Part shown: positions 54,921 through 64,000 of the stretch, one piece after another
Position numbering within the stretch: position 1 is the stretch's first letter
Layout of the letters: each line of letters begins with the position of its first letter
DNA from: Gemmatimonadota bacterium
GTDB taxonomy: Bacteria; Latescibacterota; UBA2968
NCBI GenBank assembly: GCA_009838845.1
Contig: VXRD01000170.1
Location: forward strand, 42,235 to 106,234
Length of the DNA: 64,000 nucleotides
Direction: 5' to 3'
Made by a program: the position numbers and the translations under genes
The notes under the pieces: model-generated
Told to the model about the DNA's origin: nothing
The model's database searches: none
What the model saw: only the letters and a program-made list of their open reading frames with translations

Positions 54921-56994
54921 GCTTGGCGTCGATATCGGCGGCACCTTTACTGACTTCGCACTGGTCGATAACGACTCCGGCGAACTCTCAACACACAAGC
55001 AATTGACCACACCGTCCGATCCATCGCTCAGCGTTCTGACCGGAATTGCAGCACTACTCAGCCGAACCGGCGTCGATATCTCCGACGTCACCGTCCTGTC
55101 ACACGGCACGACGCTCGTCACGAATGCCGTCATCGAACGCCGCGGCGCGACGACCGGCATGTTGGTCACCAGGGGCTTCCGCGATGTCCTGGATATCGCC
55201 ATGGAGCGTCGCTACGATTTGTTCGACCTGCGACTGGGTTTTGCAGAGCCAGTCGTCCCGCGGGATCTGCGCGCCGAGCTTTCGGAACGCATCCTATTTG
55301 ATGGGCAGGTTGAGACACCCTTGAATGAAAAAGAGGTTCAAGCGGCCGTCGCACACCTGGTTTCTGCGCATGGGATAGAGGCTCTGGCCATCTGTTTCTT
55401 GCATGCCTATGCCAATCCGGATCACGAAAACCAGGCCCGAGACACTGTCGCGAAGGCATTTCCCGACCTGCATGTTAGCACCTCGTCCGACGTACTGCCC
55501 TTCATGCGGGAATATGAACGCTGGTCGACAACCACGATCAACGCGTATGTGCGCCCGCTGACCGATCGCTATCTCGAACGCCTGGAGACCGGACTGTCCA
55601 CCATGGGATTTGATGGTCGTTTTCTGGTGATGACATCGTCTGGCGGCATGGTCACGCCTGAAATCGCGCGGCGCTATCCGGTGCGGCTTATCGAGTCGGG
55701 GCCGGCCGCCGGCGCCCTCATGGCGGCCAATTTGGGACAGCGAATTGGCGAACCCAATCTACTGGCATTTGACATGGGCGGGACGACGGCAAAGGGCGCC
55801 CTAATCCGCAATGGCCGCCCCCTGCGCCGCTACGAGTTCGAGGTGGCGCGAGAGCATGACTTCAAGCAAGGCAGCGGTCTCCCACTCCGTATCCCAGTGA
55901 TCGACATGATTGAGATTGGTGCCGGTGGCGGGTCGATCGCCAATGTCGACGAACGCAATCTTTTGGCCGTTGGACCCAAGAGCGCCGGCGCGGAGCCCGG
56001 TCCAGCCTGTTATAGCCAGGGCGGCGACAACGCAACGTTGACGGATGCCAACCTGACCCTCGGCTATCTGGTTCCAGAGGCATTTCTTGGTGGGAATATG
56101 ATCCTGGACAGCGAAGCCGCACATCATGCAATTGACCGGAATGTCACCGAACCACTTCGGGTCGACACGATCCGAGCTGCCTGGGGTGTTCATGAGGTCA
56201 TCAACGAGGACGTCGCGCGGGCATTCCGCACCCATGCTGCGGAAATCGGCTTCGACTACCGCCGCTGCACAATGATCGCGTTTGGCGGATCCGGCCCGGC
56301 ACACGCCATTCGTATTGCTCGAAAGCTGCGAATCCCAAAGGTGGTTTTCCCCGTCGGTGCTGGCGTGATGTCGGCGATTGGACTCTTGATGACTCCGATT
56401 TCCTATGCAACCTTGCGCTCTGGGCGGGTCAATCTCGAAGAATTGGATGCAGATGGCCTCGACGCCGGATTCAATCTGGTTGAACGCCAGGCACGTTGCC
56501 TCCTTGCAGAGGCCGGCATTGACGACGCGCAGATTCAAATTGACAGGCGGCTTGACATGCGGTATTGCGGCCAGGGCCACGAGGTTGAAGTGCCGCTTCC
56601 GCCGGGCATTGACCGCAATGGCATCGCCGATCTCTTTCGCGAAACCTATGTCAAGATTTTTGCCGCCACGCCAATCGATACCGGAATTGAGATCGTCAAT
56701 TGGAAAGTGGAGGCGAGCGGACCTGAGCCGGAATTCGCAGATCGCTATCGCCCATTCAGCGGCGCTCTGACCTCACAAGAACAGGTTGGTGAGGCCGGTA
56801 TCTTCTGCGACGACGCAACGGGACTTGCCAATTGTCCTGTCTACGATCGTTACGCCCTGGACCAGGGGCAGCGCATAACGGGTCCTGCCCTCGTCCAGGA
56901 GAATGAGGCAACAACCGTCCTGAGCGTTGGCGACACGATCGAAGTTGATGACATGGGCAACTTGATTGCGACATTGGCCGGAGAGACGTCATGA
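54910..56994 (+). CDS. Hydantoinase/oxoprolinase family protein, HyuA subunit
   Basis: 694 residues from ATG 54910 (GGAG seven bases before it). It shows the Hydant_A_N domain (LGVDIGGTFTDFAL, HGTTLVTNAVIER) to about residue 180, the ATP-grasping Hydantoinase_A domain (ESGPAAGALMAANL, DMGGTTAKGAL, EIGAGGGSIANVDE, GGSGPAHAIRIARKL) and a C-terminal domain. With HyuB it hydrolyses hydantoins, oxoproline or similar cyclic amides using ATP. It has a four-base ATGA overlap with hyuB, as usual for this pair. Two further HyuA proteins are encoded in the window, one broken (45452) and one intact on the other strand (61899). Confidence 0.92.
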   Translation: MAHRLGVDIGGTFTDFALVDNDSGELSTHKQLTTPSDPSLSVLTGIAALLSRTGVDISDVTVLSHGTTLVTNAVIERRGATTGMLVTRGFRDVLDIAMERRYDLFDLRLGFAEPVVPRDLRAELSERILFDGQVETPLNEKEVQAAVAHLVSAHGIEALAICFLHAYANPDHENQARDTVAKAFPDLHVSTSSDVLPFMREYERWSTTTINAYVRPLTDRYLERLETGLSTMGFDGRFLVMTSSGGMVTPEIARRYPVRLIESGPAAGALMAANLGQRIGEPNLLAFDMGGTTAKGALIRNGRPLRRYEFEVAREHDFKQGSGLPLRIPVIDMIEIGAGGGSIANVDERNLLAVGPKSAGAEPGPACYSQGGDNATLTDANLTLGYLVPEAFLGGNMILDSEAAHHAIDRNVTEPLRVDTIRAAWGVHEVINEDVARAFRTHAAEIGFDYRRCTMIAFGGSGPAHAIRIARKLRIPKVVFPVGAGVMSAIGLLMTPISYATLRSGRVNLEELDADGLDAGFNLVERQARCLLAEAGIDDAQIQIDRRLDMRYCGQGHEVEVPLPPGIDRNGIADLFRETYVKIFAATPIDTGIEIVNWKVEASGPEPEFADRYRPFSGALTSQEQVGEAGIFCDDATGLANCPVYDRYALDQGQRITGPALVQENEATTVLSVGDTIEVDDMGNLIATLAGETS

Positions 56995-58547
56995 CCCAGT
57001 ACGATCCCGTCAGTCTCAAGATCTTATGGGACCGCCTGGTCTCGATTGCCGACGAACTCGTCCTGTCGCTCGTCCGCACATCGTTCTCCATGAATGTTCG
57101 AGAGGGCTACGACCTGTCATGTATGATCTTTGACGCCAGGGCACACCTCGTGGCGCAGGGCAGCTACTCGGTGCCGTCCTTCACCGGAACGGCACCACAG
57201 ACCATCGCTCACATGCTGCGTGCGTTTCCGGCCAACACGTTGAAACCCGGCGATGTCATCGCCACCAACGATCCATGGATGGGCACCGGTCACTTATTCG
57301 ACATCAATGTCATGCGTCCGGTATTTCTTGGCGATCGCCTGACAGGGTTCACCATGAGTGTCACGCATCTGCCGGATATCGGCGGCAAAGGCATGGCGTC
57401 TGACTGCACGGAGGTGTACCACGAGGGCCTGCGCCTTCCCGTGTGCAAGCTAAGCGACGGTGGTCAGCTAAATGAACTCCTCCTCGATATCGTTCGCACC
57501 AACGTCCGCGTTCCGGAACAGACGGTTGGCGATTTGATGGCGAACGTCGCTTGTAACGAAGTCGGCGGGCGGGCCTTGCTGGAGTTCATGGACGAGTACG
57601 GTCTCGATGAGATCGAAACACTCTCCGACGCCATCAACGATCACGCCGAGGCCGCAATGTGCGAACACATCGCCGAGATCCCTGACGGCTCTTATGCCAA
57701 TGCCATTGTAATTGAGGGGCCGGGCCGGCCAATTCAACTGGCCGCCAACGTCAGAGTAAACGGCAGTCATGTCGCCATAGATTTCACCGGCACTGAAGGC
57801 CCTGTGCGGGCCTCAATTAACGTGCCGTTCTGTTACACTCGCGCCCAGGCCAACTACGTGATCAAGTGTCTGACGATCCCCAATCTGCCGAACAATGCCG
57901 GCGCGGCACGACCGATCGATATCTCGGCACCCGATCATTGCATCCTCAATGCGCAACCGCCGTGGCCGACCGGTGGGCGACATTCGGTGGGTCACTTCGT
58001 TGTCCCGCTCTTGATGGGTGCCATGGCGCCGGCCCTGCCGGACCGTGTCCAGGCCGACGCCGCCATGATGAATGTCTTCAGCGTCCAGGGACGTCACCGT
58101 GACGGCGAGGAAATCTCCTCACTCTTCTTTCTCGCCGGCGGGCTCGGTGCCATGCTGGGGCAGGATGGCCGCGCCGTCACACCGGCGCCGTCCAACATGA
58201 CTGTGATCCCCACGGAGGTCTGGGAAAACCGCACGTCCATCACCATCGAAAAGCGTGAGATCCTACCCGACACAGGCGGCGACGGGAAGTGGCGCGGCGG
58301 CGACGGCCAGGAAGTGGTCTTTCGTAATGACACAGGTCATCTCCTCGAGATCGCCCTAATGGGTCAGCGAACCGAATTTGCAGCCAAGGGGCTACAAGGC
58401 GGCGACGACGGGGCACTTCGCCGGTACGAAGTCAATGGTCAACTGGTCGACCCCAAATCGCGTGTCGAGCTGTCACCCGGTGATCGGATTTCGATGCGCG
58501 AGGCCGGCGGCGGCGGCTTTGGCTCAGCCGCCGAACGCAGGGGTTGA
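56991..58547 (+). CDS. Hydantoinase/oxoprolinase family protein, HyuB subunit
   Basis: 518 residues, a normal-length HyuB without fused domain. Conserved segments: DPVSLKILWDRLVSIADEL, NDPWMGTGHLFDINVM, THLPDIGGKGMA, GGRHSVGHFVVPL, GGDGKWRGGDGQEVVF and the terminal GGGGFG. It supplies the metal site that completes the ATP-dependent cyclic amidase with HyuA. Its start is inside the last codon of the upstream gene. Between its end and the convergent ceramidase-like gene (78 bp) lies a stem-loop that includes the stop codon. Confidence 0.92.
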   Translation: MTQYDPVSLKILWDRLVSIADELVLSLVRTSFSMNVREGYDLSCMIFDARAHLVAQGSYSVPSFTGTAPQTIAHMLRAFPANTLKPGDVIATNDPWMGTGHLFDINVMRPVFLGDRLTGFTMSVTHLPDIGGKGMASDCTEVYHEGLRLPVCKLSDGGQLNELLLDIVRTNVRVPEQTVGDLMANVACNEVGGRALLEFMDEYGLDEIETLSDAINDHAEAAMCEHIAEIPDGSYANAIVIEGPGRPIQLAANVRVNGSHVAIDFTGTEGPVRASINVPFCYTRAQANYVIKCLTIPNLPNNAGAARPIDISAPDHCILNAQPPWPTGGRHSVGHFVVPLLMGAMAPALPDRVQADAAMMNVFSVQGRHRDGEEISSLFFLAGGLGAMLGQDGRAVTPAPSNMTVIPTEVWENRTSITIEKREILPDTGGDGKWRGGDGQEVVFRNDTGHLLEIALMGQRTEFAAKGLQGGDDGALRRYEVNGQLVDPKSRVELSPGDRISMREAGGGGFGSAAERRG

Positions 58548-58568
58548 CCTCTAAGGCGAAGAGTCAAC
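58543..58568. terminator. Possible stem-loop at the end of hyuB
   Basis: GTTGAC plus CTCT (58543-58552) can pair with AGAGTCAAC (58560-58568) with a one-base bulge over a short loop. It overlaps the stop codon and has no T-run, so terminator activity is uncertain. Confidence 0.35.
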
Positions 58569-58625
58569 AGCCCGGAAGTTGATTCTCCTGGAGGATATCC
58601 ATGGGTGAAACCTGAATGTGATGGC

Positions 58626-59927
58626 CTACAGGTCGTGCAGATTGCGCAGGAGAGCCAGATTTTCTTCGACCAGAACATCGTCGATGTTCTCCGCCAGAAT
58701 GTACGCGCCGAAGGCTTTGGCCACCCAAACTTCGTACCCGCCGCGGTGCAGCGAATCCCGCGTGGCGAAATAGCCATAGCTGCCACACGAAGTACTGGCG
58801 CAAAGCGTATATTGAAAGGGACTGTACTGGCGCAATCGAAGTACGATTTCTGCGAATGGCTCGCCAGGGAAAGGAACAAACGCGATCGGCCCGAGAGCAG
58901 TGATCACCTGCCGGTAAGTTGTGCCAGGTAACGGTTCGGTTTTGTGGGCATGGATAACGGCTTCCCAGTGTTTGTACTCGCACATGCCCTTCCCTGGCTC
59001 ATCCTTTTCGGATTTAGTCAAGGCGAACGTCCGCTCGGCTTCTTCCAGTGGAGGCAGCGACCGGTAGGGCATCATGATGTCCCCGTTGATAATGGACAAC
59101 GGCAGGTCCTGGAACGTCTTGATGGACCGGTACGCACGCATCGCATCCATTCCGGCTCGCAATCCGACTTCCATGAGCGCCATTTCGCCATCTCCGACGG
59201 CGCGGAGGCTATTGGTGCGGGGGGCGATATCACCGACGGCGCCGTTGACAAAGAAAACCGGAGCGCCCGTGAGGTGTTCCACCCGGTCGATCATGACACC
59301 CGGCCAATCGCGGGACACTGCCCTGTTAGCACTGGAGAAAACGGTTGGATGCGCGCCGTAGTGGATCAATGAAACAAGCGGCCCATCCTTCCCTTCAAAT
59401 CGCAAAAGGGTCATCTCGGGATCATAAGGTCCCCAGGGATTGACACCCAGGGCAACCTCGTGGTTTTCAAGGACCTCTCGTCGGTTGACGCCCACGTCAC
59501 TCTGCGTTGTGCCGATGCCTACAGTTACAGGTATGGGTGATTGAGCAGCGGTGACGGCGGCTTCAATGCTTCTCTCGACGAGCCTATCGATATACGGTTT
59601 GTCCTTTTCGCTCCATCCCCAGCAATCAATGGTGCAGGGTCCACTGTGAGTCTGGATAGCACAGATAGTGATATGATCCGAAGGGATGCCTGTTCGATCA
59701 TAGATTCCCTGGCGAATGGACTCGACTTCGACATCATCTACAATGCACACATCAAGGCTCAAAATGACGGCTCTCACGCTATTTTGTTCCAGGTAGAGCG
59801 CATTCGCGTTGAGTCGGTCACGTACGGATTCGGCTCTGCGGTCTGGATCCGGGTAGCCCAGCAGCAGACATCCCAGATCTGGGGTAATATCCGTTCGTGC
59901 AAATCCGGCCTGTAATCGAGTTCCCAT
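58626..59927 (-). CDS. Neutral-ceramidase-like protein, paralogue 3 (divergent)
   Basis: 433 residues. The same family as the genes at 40961 and 50640 but more distant: TDITPDLGCLLLGY at the start, ICAIQTHSGP (metal His), SLIHYGAHPTVFSSAN, VFFVNGAVGDIAPR and FPGEPFAEIVLRL. The CCG of the other two (NGCCGN) is replaced by NGAVGD, nearer to the classical ceramidase sequence. THSGP also equals the classical metal motif better than the other paralogues. AGGAGAG precedes the ATG. It is the third gene of a minus-strand operon after HyuA and the CocE-type hydrolase (20 bp gap). Confidence 0.85.
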   Translation of the reverse strand: MGTRLQAGFARTDITPDLGCLLLGYPDPDRRAESVRDRLNANALYLEQNSVRAVILSLDVCIVDDVEVESIRQGIYDRTGIPSDHITICAIQTHSGPCTIDCWGWSEKDKPYIDRLVERSIEAAVTAAQSPIPVTVGIGTTQSDVGVNRREVLENHEVALGVNPWGPYDPEMTLLRFEGKDGPLVSLIHYGAHPTVFSSANRAVSRDWPGVMIDRVEHLTGAPVFFVNGAVGDIAPRTNSLRAVGDGEMALMEVGLRAGMDAMRAYRSIKTFQDLPLSIINGDIMMPYRSLPPLEEAERTFALTKSEKDEPGKGMCEYKHWEAVIHAHKTEPLPGTTYRQVITALGPIAFVPFPGEPFAEIVLRLRQYSPFQYTLCASTSCGSYGYFATRDSLHRGGYEVWVAKAFGAYILAENIDDVLVEENLALLRNLHDL

Positions 59928-59947
59928 GCGTTCTCTCCTATAAATGC

Positions 59948-61852
59948 TCAGACCGGGATCGTCGGCAGAAGTACGCCCGACGGGCGCTGCTTGTCCATAT
60001 ATACCGTGTTGCGTGCGGGTACCGTGTGTGTATGTCTCCCCATCGGTTCGCCCGTATTGGGATTCAGGTCCAGGCGGGGGAAATTGCTACTGGATATATC
60101 GATCCGAATCCGATGACCGGCTTGAAACAAATTACTGGTTGGGGGCAAAGGAATCTGAACCCGATAGACTGCACCGGGTTCCATGAGTTCTTCCTGTTCC
60201 CAGCTATTTCGATACCGCGTGCGAATCACGGAATCCACGAGGTTCATTGCATATCCATCCGGATAGTCATCATTAGACGGCGCAAGGTCGATGAGCTTCG
60301 CGGTGAAATCGGTATCGGGAGCCGAGGAAGAAATCCACAATGTGACGATGGCGGATCCGGTTACTTCCAGATCCTCCTCCAGAGGAGACGTCTGAAAGAC
60401 CAGCACATCCGGTCGATCCGCCAAAAGCTGGTAGGGGGAATTCGCGCCGAATACATCGGCAGATTCCCTTTGATGGGCCGGCCCGGGAATGACGATGTTG
60501 CGCAGTCGCGTGACCGGAGAGAGAAACCGGCTCCACATCTGATCCAGGTCTCCATCATCCTCGGGAAGTTCCATGATACCGCACAGACTGCCTCCAATCG
60601 TGGGTACCGGATTGGTGGGATCGTAGGTGAAGGACAAGGGAGAGCTTTCCTCATCAGGCTCATCCGTACTCAGCAGGCCTTGCGAATGAAAGTGGTACTG
60701 AATGGAACGGGTACGGGCCAACGGCCACTCCCACTCACGGCGCCATCTTCCTCCGTGATGGTATTTTCCCTCGTCTGTTTTGCACCCTGTTCCTCCGCCC
60801 ATCACAAATATACTCACAAGTGGACCGTCTTCCTTTTCCGAATCTCTTAGCCACGCGTCAAAAAACCGGCGTTGCTCTTCGAAGTAGCGGCTTACACCCC
60901 AAACACTATCAGATCCAAAATCTACATCTCCCGTGAAAGAAGAATCCCCTCTCATCCCCACGTGGTTCCAGGGGCCCATCACCAGTCGCTGCGGCGAAGA
61001 GTTTTGTTTGGCCATTGCGGCAAAATAGCCCGTGACGGCTACCGCGTACGGGTCGTACCAGCCACTTGAATAGGTGCCGGGAATGTCCGCGTGGCGTTCG
61101 AAATTCCGCTCAAAATCGTTGTATTCCCGCTCCCAGAAACTATCGTATTCTCCCCGACAATAGTAGTCAAAAAGCGTTTTTTCGAGATTGGGAATTGCGG
61201 ATAGAGCAGTTTGACCGGGCTGAAACGGCATCGAAACGAGAAGCTCGCGAATCCCGCGGAGATCGTTCCAGACAGCGTTCTGCGCTTCAGGGTCATTCTG
61301 GATTTCCTGTGCGTCCTGAGCATGGAGGTAAAGCGCCCAGAACATGTGCATCTGCATGGCTCCGCCTTCTCGAGCCTGATGGTGATAGCTGTTAATAGGT
61401 GTTACGTCTGGCCAGATAGCGGTGAGATGCGGCGGACGGTGAAACGCCATTCGTGTCTGCACCAGAGCCGCGAAAGAACTGCCAACAGCCCCCACGCGTT
61501 TGTTTGACCAGGGTTGGGCAGCGATCCATTCTACCGTGTCATAGCCATCCAGACCATCGTTGATGTTGGCAACGTGGAAGTACTGACCCAAACCTTCGGA
61601 GCGGTATCGGCCTCGCAGGTCCTGGAGCACGGTCACATACCCGTGTGGCGTAAAGAAGTCTCCTATTTCTTCATAGCGTGCATCGGATTTGTCATACGGG
61701 GTGCGACACAAAATCGTGGGAAAGGGACCCAGCAGTGGGTCTCCATTGCGTGCCGGGCGGTAAATATCTGTAGCCAGACGAGTACCGTCCCGCATGGAGA
61801 CCATGACGTTTTTCGACAGAATGATTCCGTATTCAGCTTCAGTATGAAGCAT
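59948..61852 (-). CDS. CocE/NonD family hydrolase (X-Pro dipeptidyl-peptidase/cocaine-esterase-like)
   Basis: 634 residues from ATG 61852, which has GAGGAG seven bases before it; an ATG at 61870 in frame lacks such a site. The N-terminal alpha/beta-hydrolase domain shows RDGTRLATDIYRPA, CRTPYDKS, DLRGRYRSEG and the nucleophile Ser126 in GAVGSSFAAL (an Ala where family members usually have Gly). The C-terminal jelly-roll starts near residue 480 (VTGSAIVTLWISSSAPDTDFTAKLIDL) and ends with GHRIRIDISSSNFPRLDLNPNTG in part. The family cleaves esters and amides. No signal peptide. It is between HyuA and the ceramidase-like gene in the same operon. Confidence 0.9.
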   Translation of the reverse strand: MLHTEAEYGIILSKNVMVSMRDGTRLATDIYRPARNGDPLLGPFPTILCRTPYDKSDARYEEIGDFFTPHGYVTVLQDLRGRYRSEGLGQYFHVANINDGLDGYDTVEWIAAQPWSNKRVGAVGSSFAALVQTRMAFHRPPHLTAIWPDVTPINSYHHQAREGGAMQMHMFWALYLHAQDAQEIQNDPEAQNAVWNDLRGIRELLVSMPFQPGQTALSAIPNLEKTLFDYYCRGEYDSFWEREYNDFERNFERHADIPGTYSSGWYDPYAVAVTGYFAAMAKQNSSPQRLVMGPWNHVGMRGDSSFTGDVDFGSDSVWGVSRYFEEQRRFFDAWLRDSEKEDGPLVSIFVMGGGTGCKTDEGKYHHGGRWRREWEWPLARTRSIQYHFHSQGLLSTDEPDEESSPLSFTYDPTNPVPTIGGSLCGIMELPEDDGDLDQMWSRFLSPVTRLRNIVIPGPAHQRESADVFGANSPYQLLADRPDVLVFQTSPLEEDLEVTGSAIVTLWISSSAPDTDFTAKLIDLAPSNDDYPDGYAMNLVDSVIRTRYRNSWEQEELMEPGAVYRVQIPLPPTSNLFQAGHRIRIDISSSNFPRLDLNPNTGEPMGRHTHTVPARNTVYMDKQRPSGVLLPTIPV

Positions 61853-61898
61853 CCTTTGCTCCTCTGCCATTAGTGTATTCCAGAAGTCTCGCTCTGCT

Positions 61899-63980
61899 CT
61901 ATACCCAGGTCAAAATCAGGTTCCCGTACGTATCTACGGTTCCTCGGTACCCGGGGTGGATAACGGTCGTGGAATCAATTTCTTCAACGATCGCAGGTCC
62001 ATCCAAAATATTCCCCGCGGCGAGGGTATAGCGGTCGTAAATCGGACAATCCACAAATTCGTTGCGCTCGGAAAAGTAAACGGGCCGGCTGGTTTTGAGA
62101 ACTGGAGCGTCTGAATTTGAATCGAGGCTACGGAGTCGGGGTTTTGCGATTCGGCCGATTGCTGAAAGACGAAGATTGACAAATTCCGCAGGTTCTTCAG
62201 GGGCGCTGTATCCGTAGGCCCGGTCGTGTTCCCGATGAAAGTAGATCAGCAGGGCTTCAATCTCGGCTGGTGTAAATTCAGTTCCAGAAAGCGGCACGGT
62301 CAGTTCATAGCTCTGGCCTACATAGCGCATATCTACCTGGCGGAGGAAGGCCTTGTCCCTGTCCTGCACCCCTTCTTCCTCCAGTATCACCCTCCCCTGT
62401 TGTTCCATATTGCGGAACGCTGTCGCCACCTCTTTGAGATCCAGCTTATCTACCCGGCATATGAATGTTGTCGAATAATCGTGCTTGAGATCTGTCACGA
62501 GCAGGCCCAGCGCCGAAGTGGTTCCCGGACTCATCGGAATCAGGGTAGTCGGAATTTCCATTTCTGCTGCCAGGCGGCAGGCATGTACCGGGCCGGCCCC
62601 GCCGAAGGCCACCAGCACGAATCCTCTCGGATCATATCCCCGCTGAACAGAAACCAGCCGAAGGGCGTTGACCATGGCCGCGTTGGCGATTTCCACAATC
62701 CCGTGGGCGGCTTCTACGGGATCCAGTCCCAGCGAGTCGGCGCATTTTTGCTGAATCGCCAGTCGAGCGGCTTCTGCGTCCAGTGCGATCTCACCGCCTA
62801 AAAAGTAATCCGGGTTGAGGCGCCCCAGCACCAGGTTGGCATCGGTGATCGTGGGATCTTCGCCGCCCTTTCCGTAGCACACCGGACCGGGATCGGCTCC
62901 CGCGCTGTGCGGTCCCACCCGCAACACACCACCCGGGTCTATCCAGGCGATTGACCCCCCACCGGCGCCGATTTCCACCAGATCGATGACGGGCGTGCGG
63001 ATGGGATATCCCCCGCCTCTTGCTGCGCCCGCCTGAGCAATAGCCCCCACCTCGTAATCCTTAGTCACCTGGGGCCGCCCATCCTGTACGAGGCCCGCTT
63101 TGGCCGTTGTCCCTCCCATATCAAAAGAGATCACATTGGGATGCCCCAGTGTATCACCCAGATAGGTAGCTGCGATCACGCCAGCCGCGGGACCTGATTC
63201 GACGAGAAAAACCGGTTTTTTAGCCGCCGCTCCAAAGGTCAGAACTCCCCCACTGCTTTGCATAACCAAAAGTTGTGCCATTAACCCTTCTTCTCGCAAC
63301 CGAGTCTGGATATTTTCCAAATAGCGCGCAGCAACAGGCCGGATACAGGCGTTGATGACGGTGGTGCTGGCCCGGAAATACTCTCGGAATTCCGGTGATA
63401 CTTCCGAAGACAGCGACACCATCGCTTCGGGAAAGTCCCTCCTAAGAATCTCGCCGACTCGCTGCTCATGAACAGGATTGGTGTAGGCGTGAAGTAGGCA
63501 GACCGCGATCGATTCCACGCCCTCCCGGCGCAGTTGGCTCGCCGCGGCGGAGACGGCTTTTTCATCGAGAGGCTCGAGAATCTTTCCCCTCGCATCCAGA
63601 CGCTCCGGCACACCAAAGCAGAGGTAGCGCGGTACCAGCGGCCGGGGCTTTTCAAACTGCAGGTCGTAAAGCGATGGACGGGTCTGGCGCGCGATTTCAA
63701 GCAGATCGCGGAAGCCACCTGTGGTGATAAAACCCGTCCGAGCGGTTTTGCCTTCGATAATCGCATTGGTGACCACTGTGGTTCCGTGTACGATATAGCC
63801 CACTTCAGCCGGTTCAATTTCTGCTTCGCCCAGAATTCGACGGGTGGCTTCCATAAATCCGAGAGAAGGATCCCGCGGTGTGGACGACACCTTACCGACA
63901 CGGATGTTTCCAGTTTCTTCATCGATGAGCGTTGCATCCGTGAATGTTCCACCAATGTCAATGCCCAGCCGGTACGCCAT
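61899..63980 (-). CDS. Hydantoinase/oxoprolinase family protein, HyuA subunit
   Basis: 693 residues, intact. Motifs run in order: LGIDIGGTFTDATLI, HGTTVVTNAIIEGK, SLSSEVSPEFREY, ESGPAAGVIAATYL, DMGGTTAKAGL, EIGAGGGSIAWID, GGAGPVHACRLAAEM and a C-terminal EEIDSTTVIHPGY. The ATG has GGAGA nine bases upstream (63986-63994), and only 20 bases remain to the window edge, so its HyuB partner, if present, would be upstream beyond 64000. It starts the minus-strand operon followed by the CocE-type hydrolase and ceramidase-like paralogue 3. Confidence 0.92.
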   Translation of the reverse strand: MAYRLGIDIGGTFTDATLIDEETGNIRVGKVSSTPRDPSLGFMEATRRILGEAEIEPAEVGYIVHGTTVVTNAIIEGKTARTGFITTGGFRDLLEIARQTRPSLYDLQFEKPRPLVPRYLCFGVPERLDARGKILEPLDEKAVSAAASQLRREGVESIAVCLLHAYTNPVHEQRVGEILRRDFPEAMVSLSSEVSPEFREYFRASTTVINACIRPVAARYLENIQTRLREEGLMAQLLVMQSSGGVLTFGAAAKKPVFLVESGPAAGVIAATYLGDTLGHPNVISFDMGGTTAKAGLVQDGRPQVTKDYEVGAIAQAGAARGGGYPIRTPVIDLVEIGAGGGSIAWIDPGGVLRVGPHSAGADPGPVCYGKGGEDPTITDANLVLGRLNPDYFLGGEIALDAEAARLAIQQKCADSLGLDPVEAAHGIVEIANAAMVNALRLVSVQRGYDPRGFVLVAFGGAGPVHACRLAAEMEIPTTLIPMSPGTTSALGLLVTDLKHDYSTTFICRVDKLDLKEVATAFRNMEQQGRVILEEEGVQDRDKAFLRQVDMRYVGQSYELTVPLSGTEFTPAEIEALLIYFHREHDRAYGYSAPEEPAEFVNLRLSAIGRIAKPRLRSLDSNSDAPVLKTSRPVYFSERNEFVDCPIYDRYTLAAGNILDGPAIVEEIDSTTVIHPGYRGTVDTYGNLILTWV

Positions 63981-64000
63981 TTTTATGTTTCTCCAAAACC

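Noticed and set aside
60000-60850. Plus-strand frame of about 317 codons at 59897-60850
   Set aside because: It is antisense to the CocE-type hydrolase, whose catalytic motifs are clear on the minus strand.

Overview
The window is a gene-dense bacterial chromosome segment (about 47 protein genes, no rRNA or tRNA seen) from a metabolically versatile heterotroph. The mix of gene families (enolase-superfamily sugar-acid dehydratases, DUF3604 hydrolase, CRTAC1/ASPIC-UnbV proteins, sulfatase, amidohydrolases, hydantoinase/oxoprolinase pairs, neutral-ceramidase-like proteins, CocE hydrolase, DUF3500) resembles genomes of Latescibacterota/Poribacteria-like lineages. This is an inference from gene content; no phylogenetic marker gene is present to settle it.

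Layout. 1-6755 (+): two CRTAC1-type FG-GAP/ASPIC-UnbV proteins flanking a TPR protein, then an enolase-superfamily enzyme and a DUF3604 (CehA/McbA-like) metallohydrolase. 6883-9522: zinc alcohol dehydrogenase, and on the other strand a cupin and a Gfo/Idh/MocA oxidoreductase, a typical sugar/polyol catabolic set. 9753-12639 (+): a NatA/NatB-type ABC exporter followed by two small membrane proteins. 12722-13142 (-): an HI1420-type antitoxin whose toxin gene survives only as a deletion remnant. 13292-23121 (+): S9 peptidase, SDR, DUF3500, nucleotidyltransferase, EttA, alpha/beta hydrolase, SthA transhydrogenase and a small cytosolic protein. 23226-25208 (-): a secreted protein with four Cache-like repeats. 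25433-26200 (+): dienelactone hydrolase. 26247-31903 (-): NagA, an epimerase, a galactonate-dehydratase-like enzyme, a periplasmic protein of unknown family and an ExbB/ExbD-like pair. 32042-35128 (+): SLC13 transporter and an IorA-like 2-oxoacid:ferredoxin oxidoreductase without its usual ferredoxin domain. 35215-40740 (-): exporter, sulfatase, SnoaL-like protein, DegT aminotransferase and two amidohydrolases in a tight operon.

40961-63980 is the most unusual part. Three neutral-ceramidase-like paralogues are interleaved with three hydantoinase A genes (one broken by an in-frame TAG), one normal hydantoinase B, and one hydantoinase B fused to a complete PLP-dependent aminotransferase. A GH106-like glycosidase, an acyl-CoA ligase, a threonine-aldolase-like lyase and a CocE-type hydrolase sit among them. 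The arrangement looks like a repeated, partly rearranged module for breaking amide, lactam or N-acyl compounds and channelling the released amino and acyl parts; the substrate cannot be read from sequence.

Starts were chosen by ribosome-binding sites, overlaps and family length; several lie inside a longer open frame and this is stated. No gene-free stretch exceeds 300 bases.
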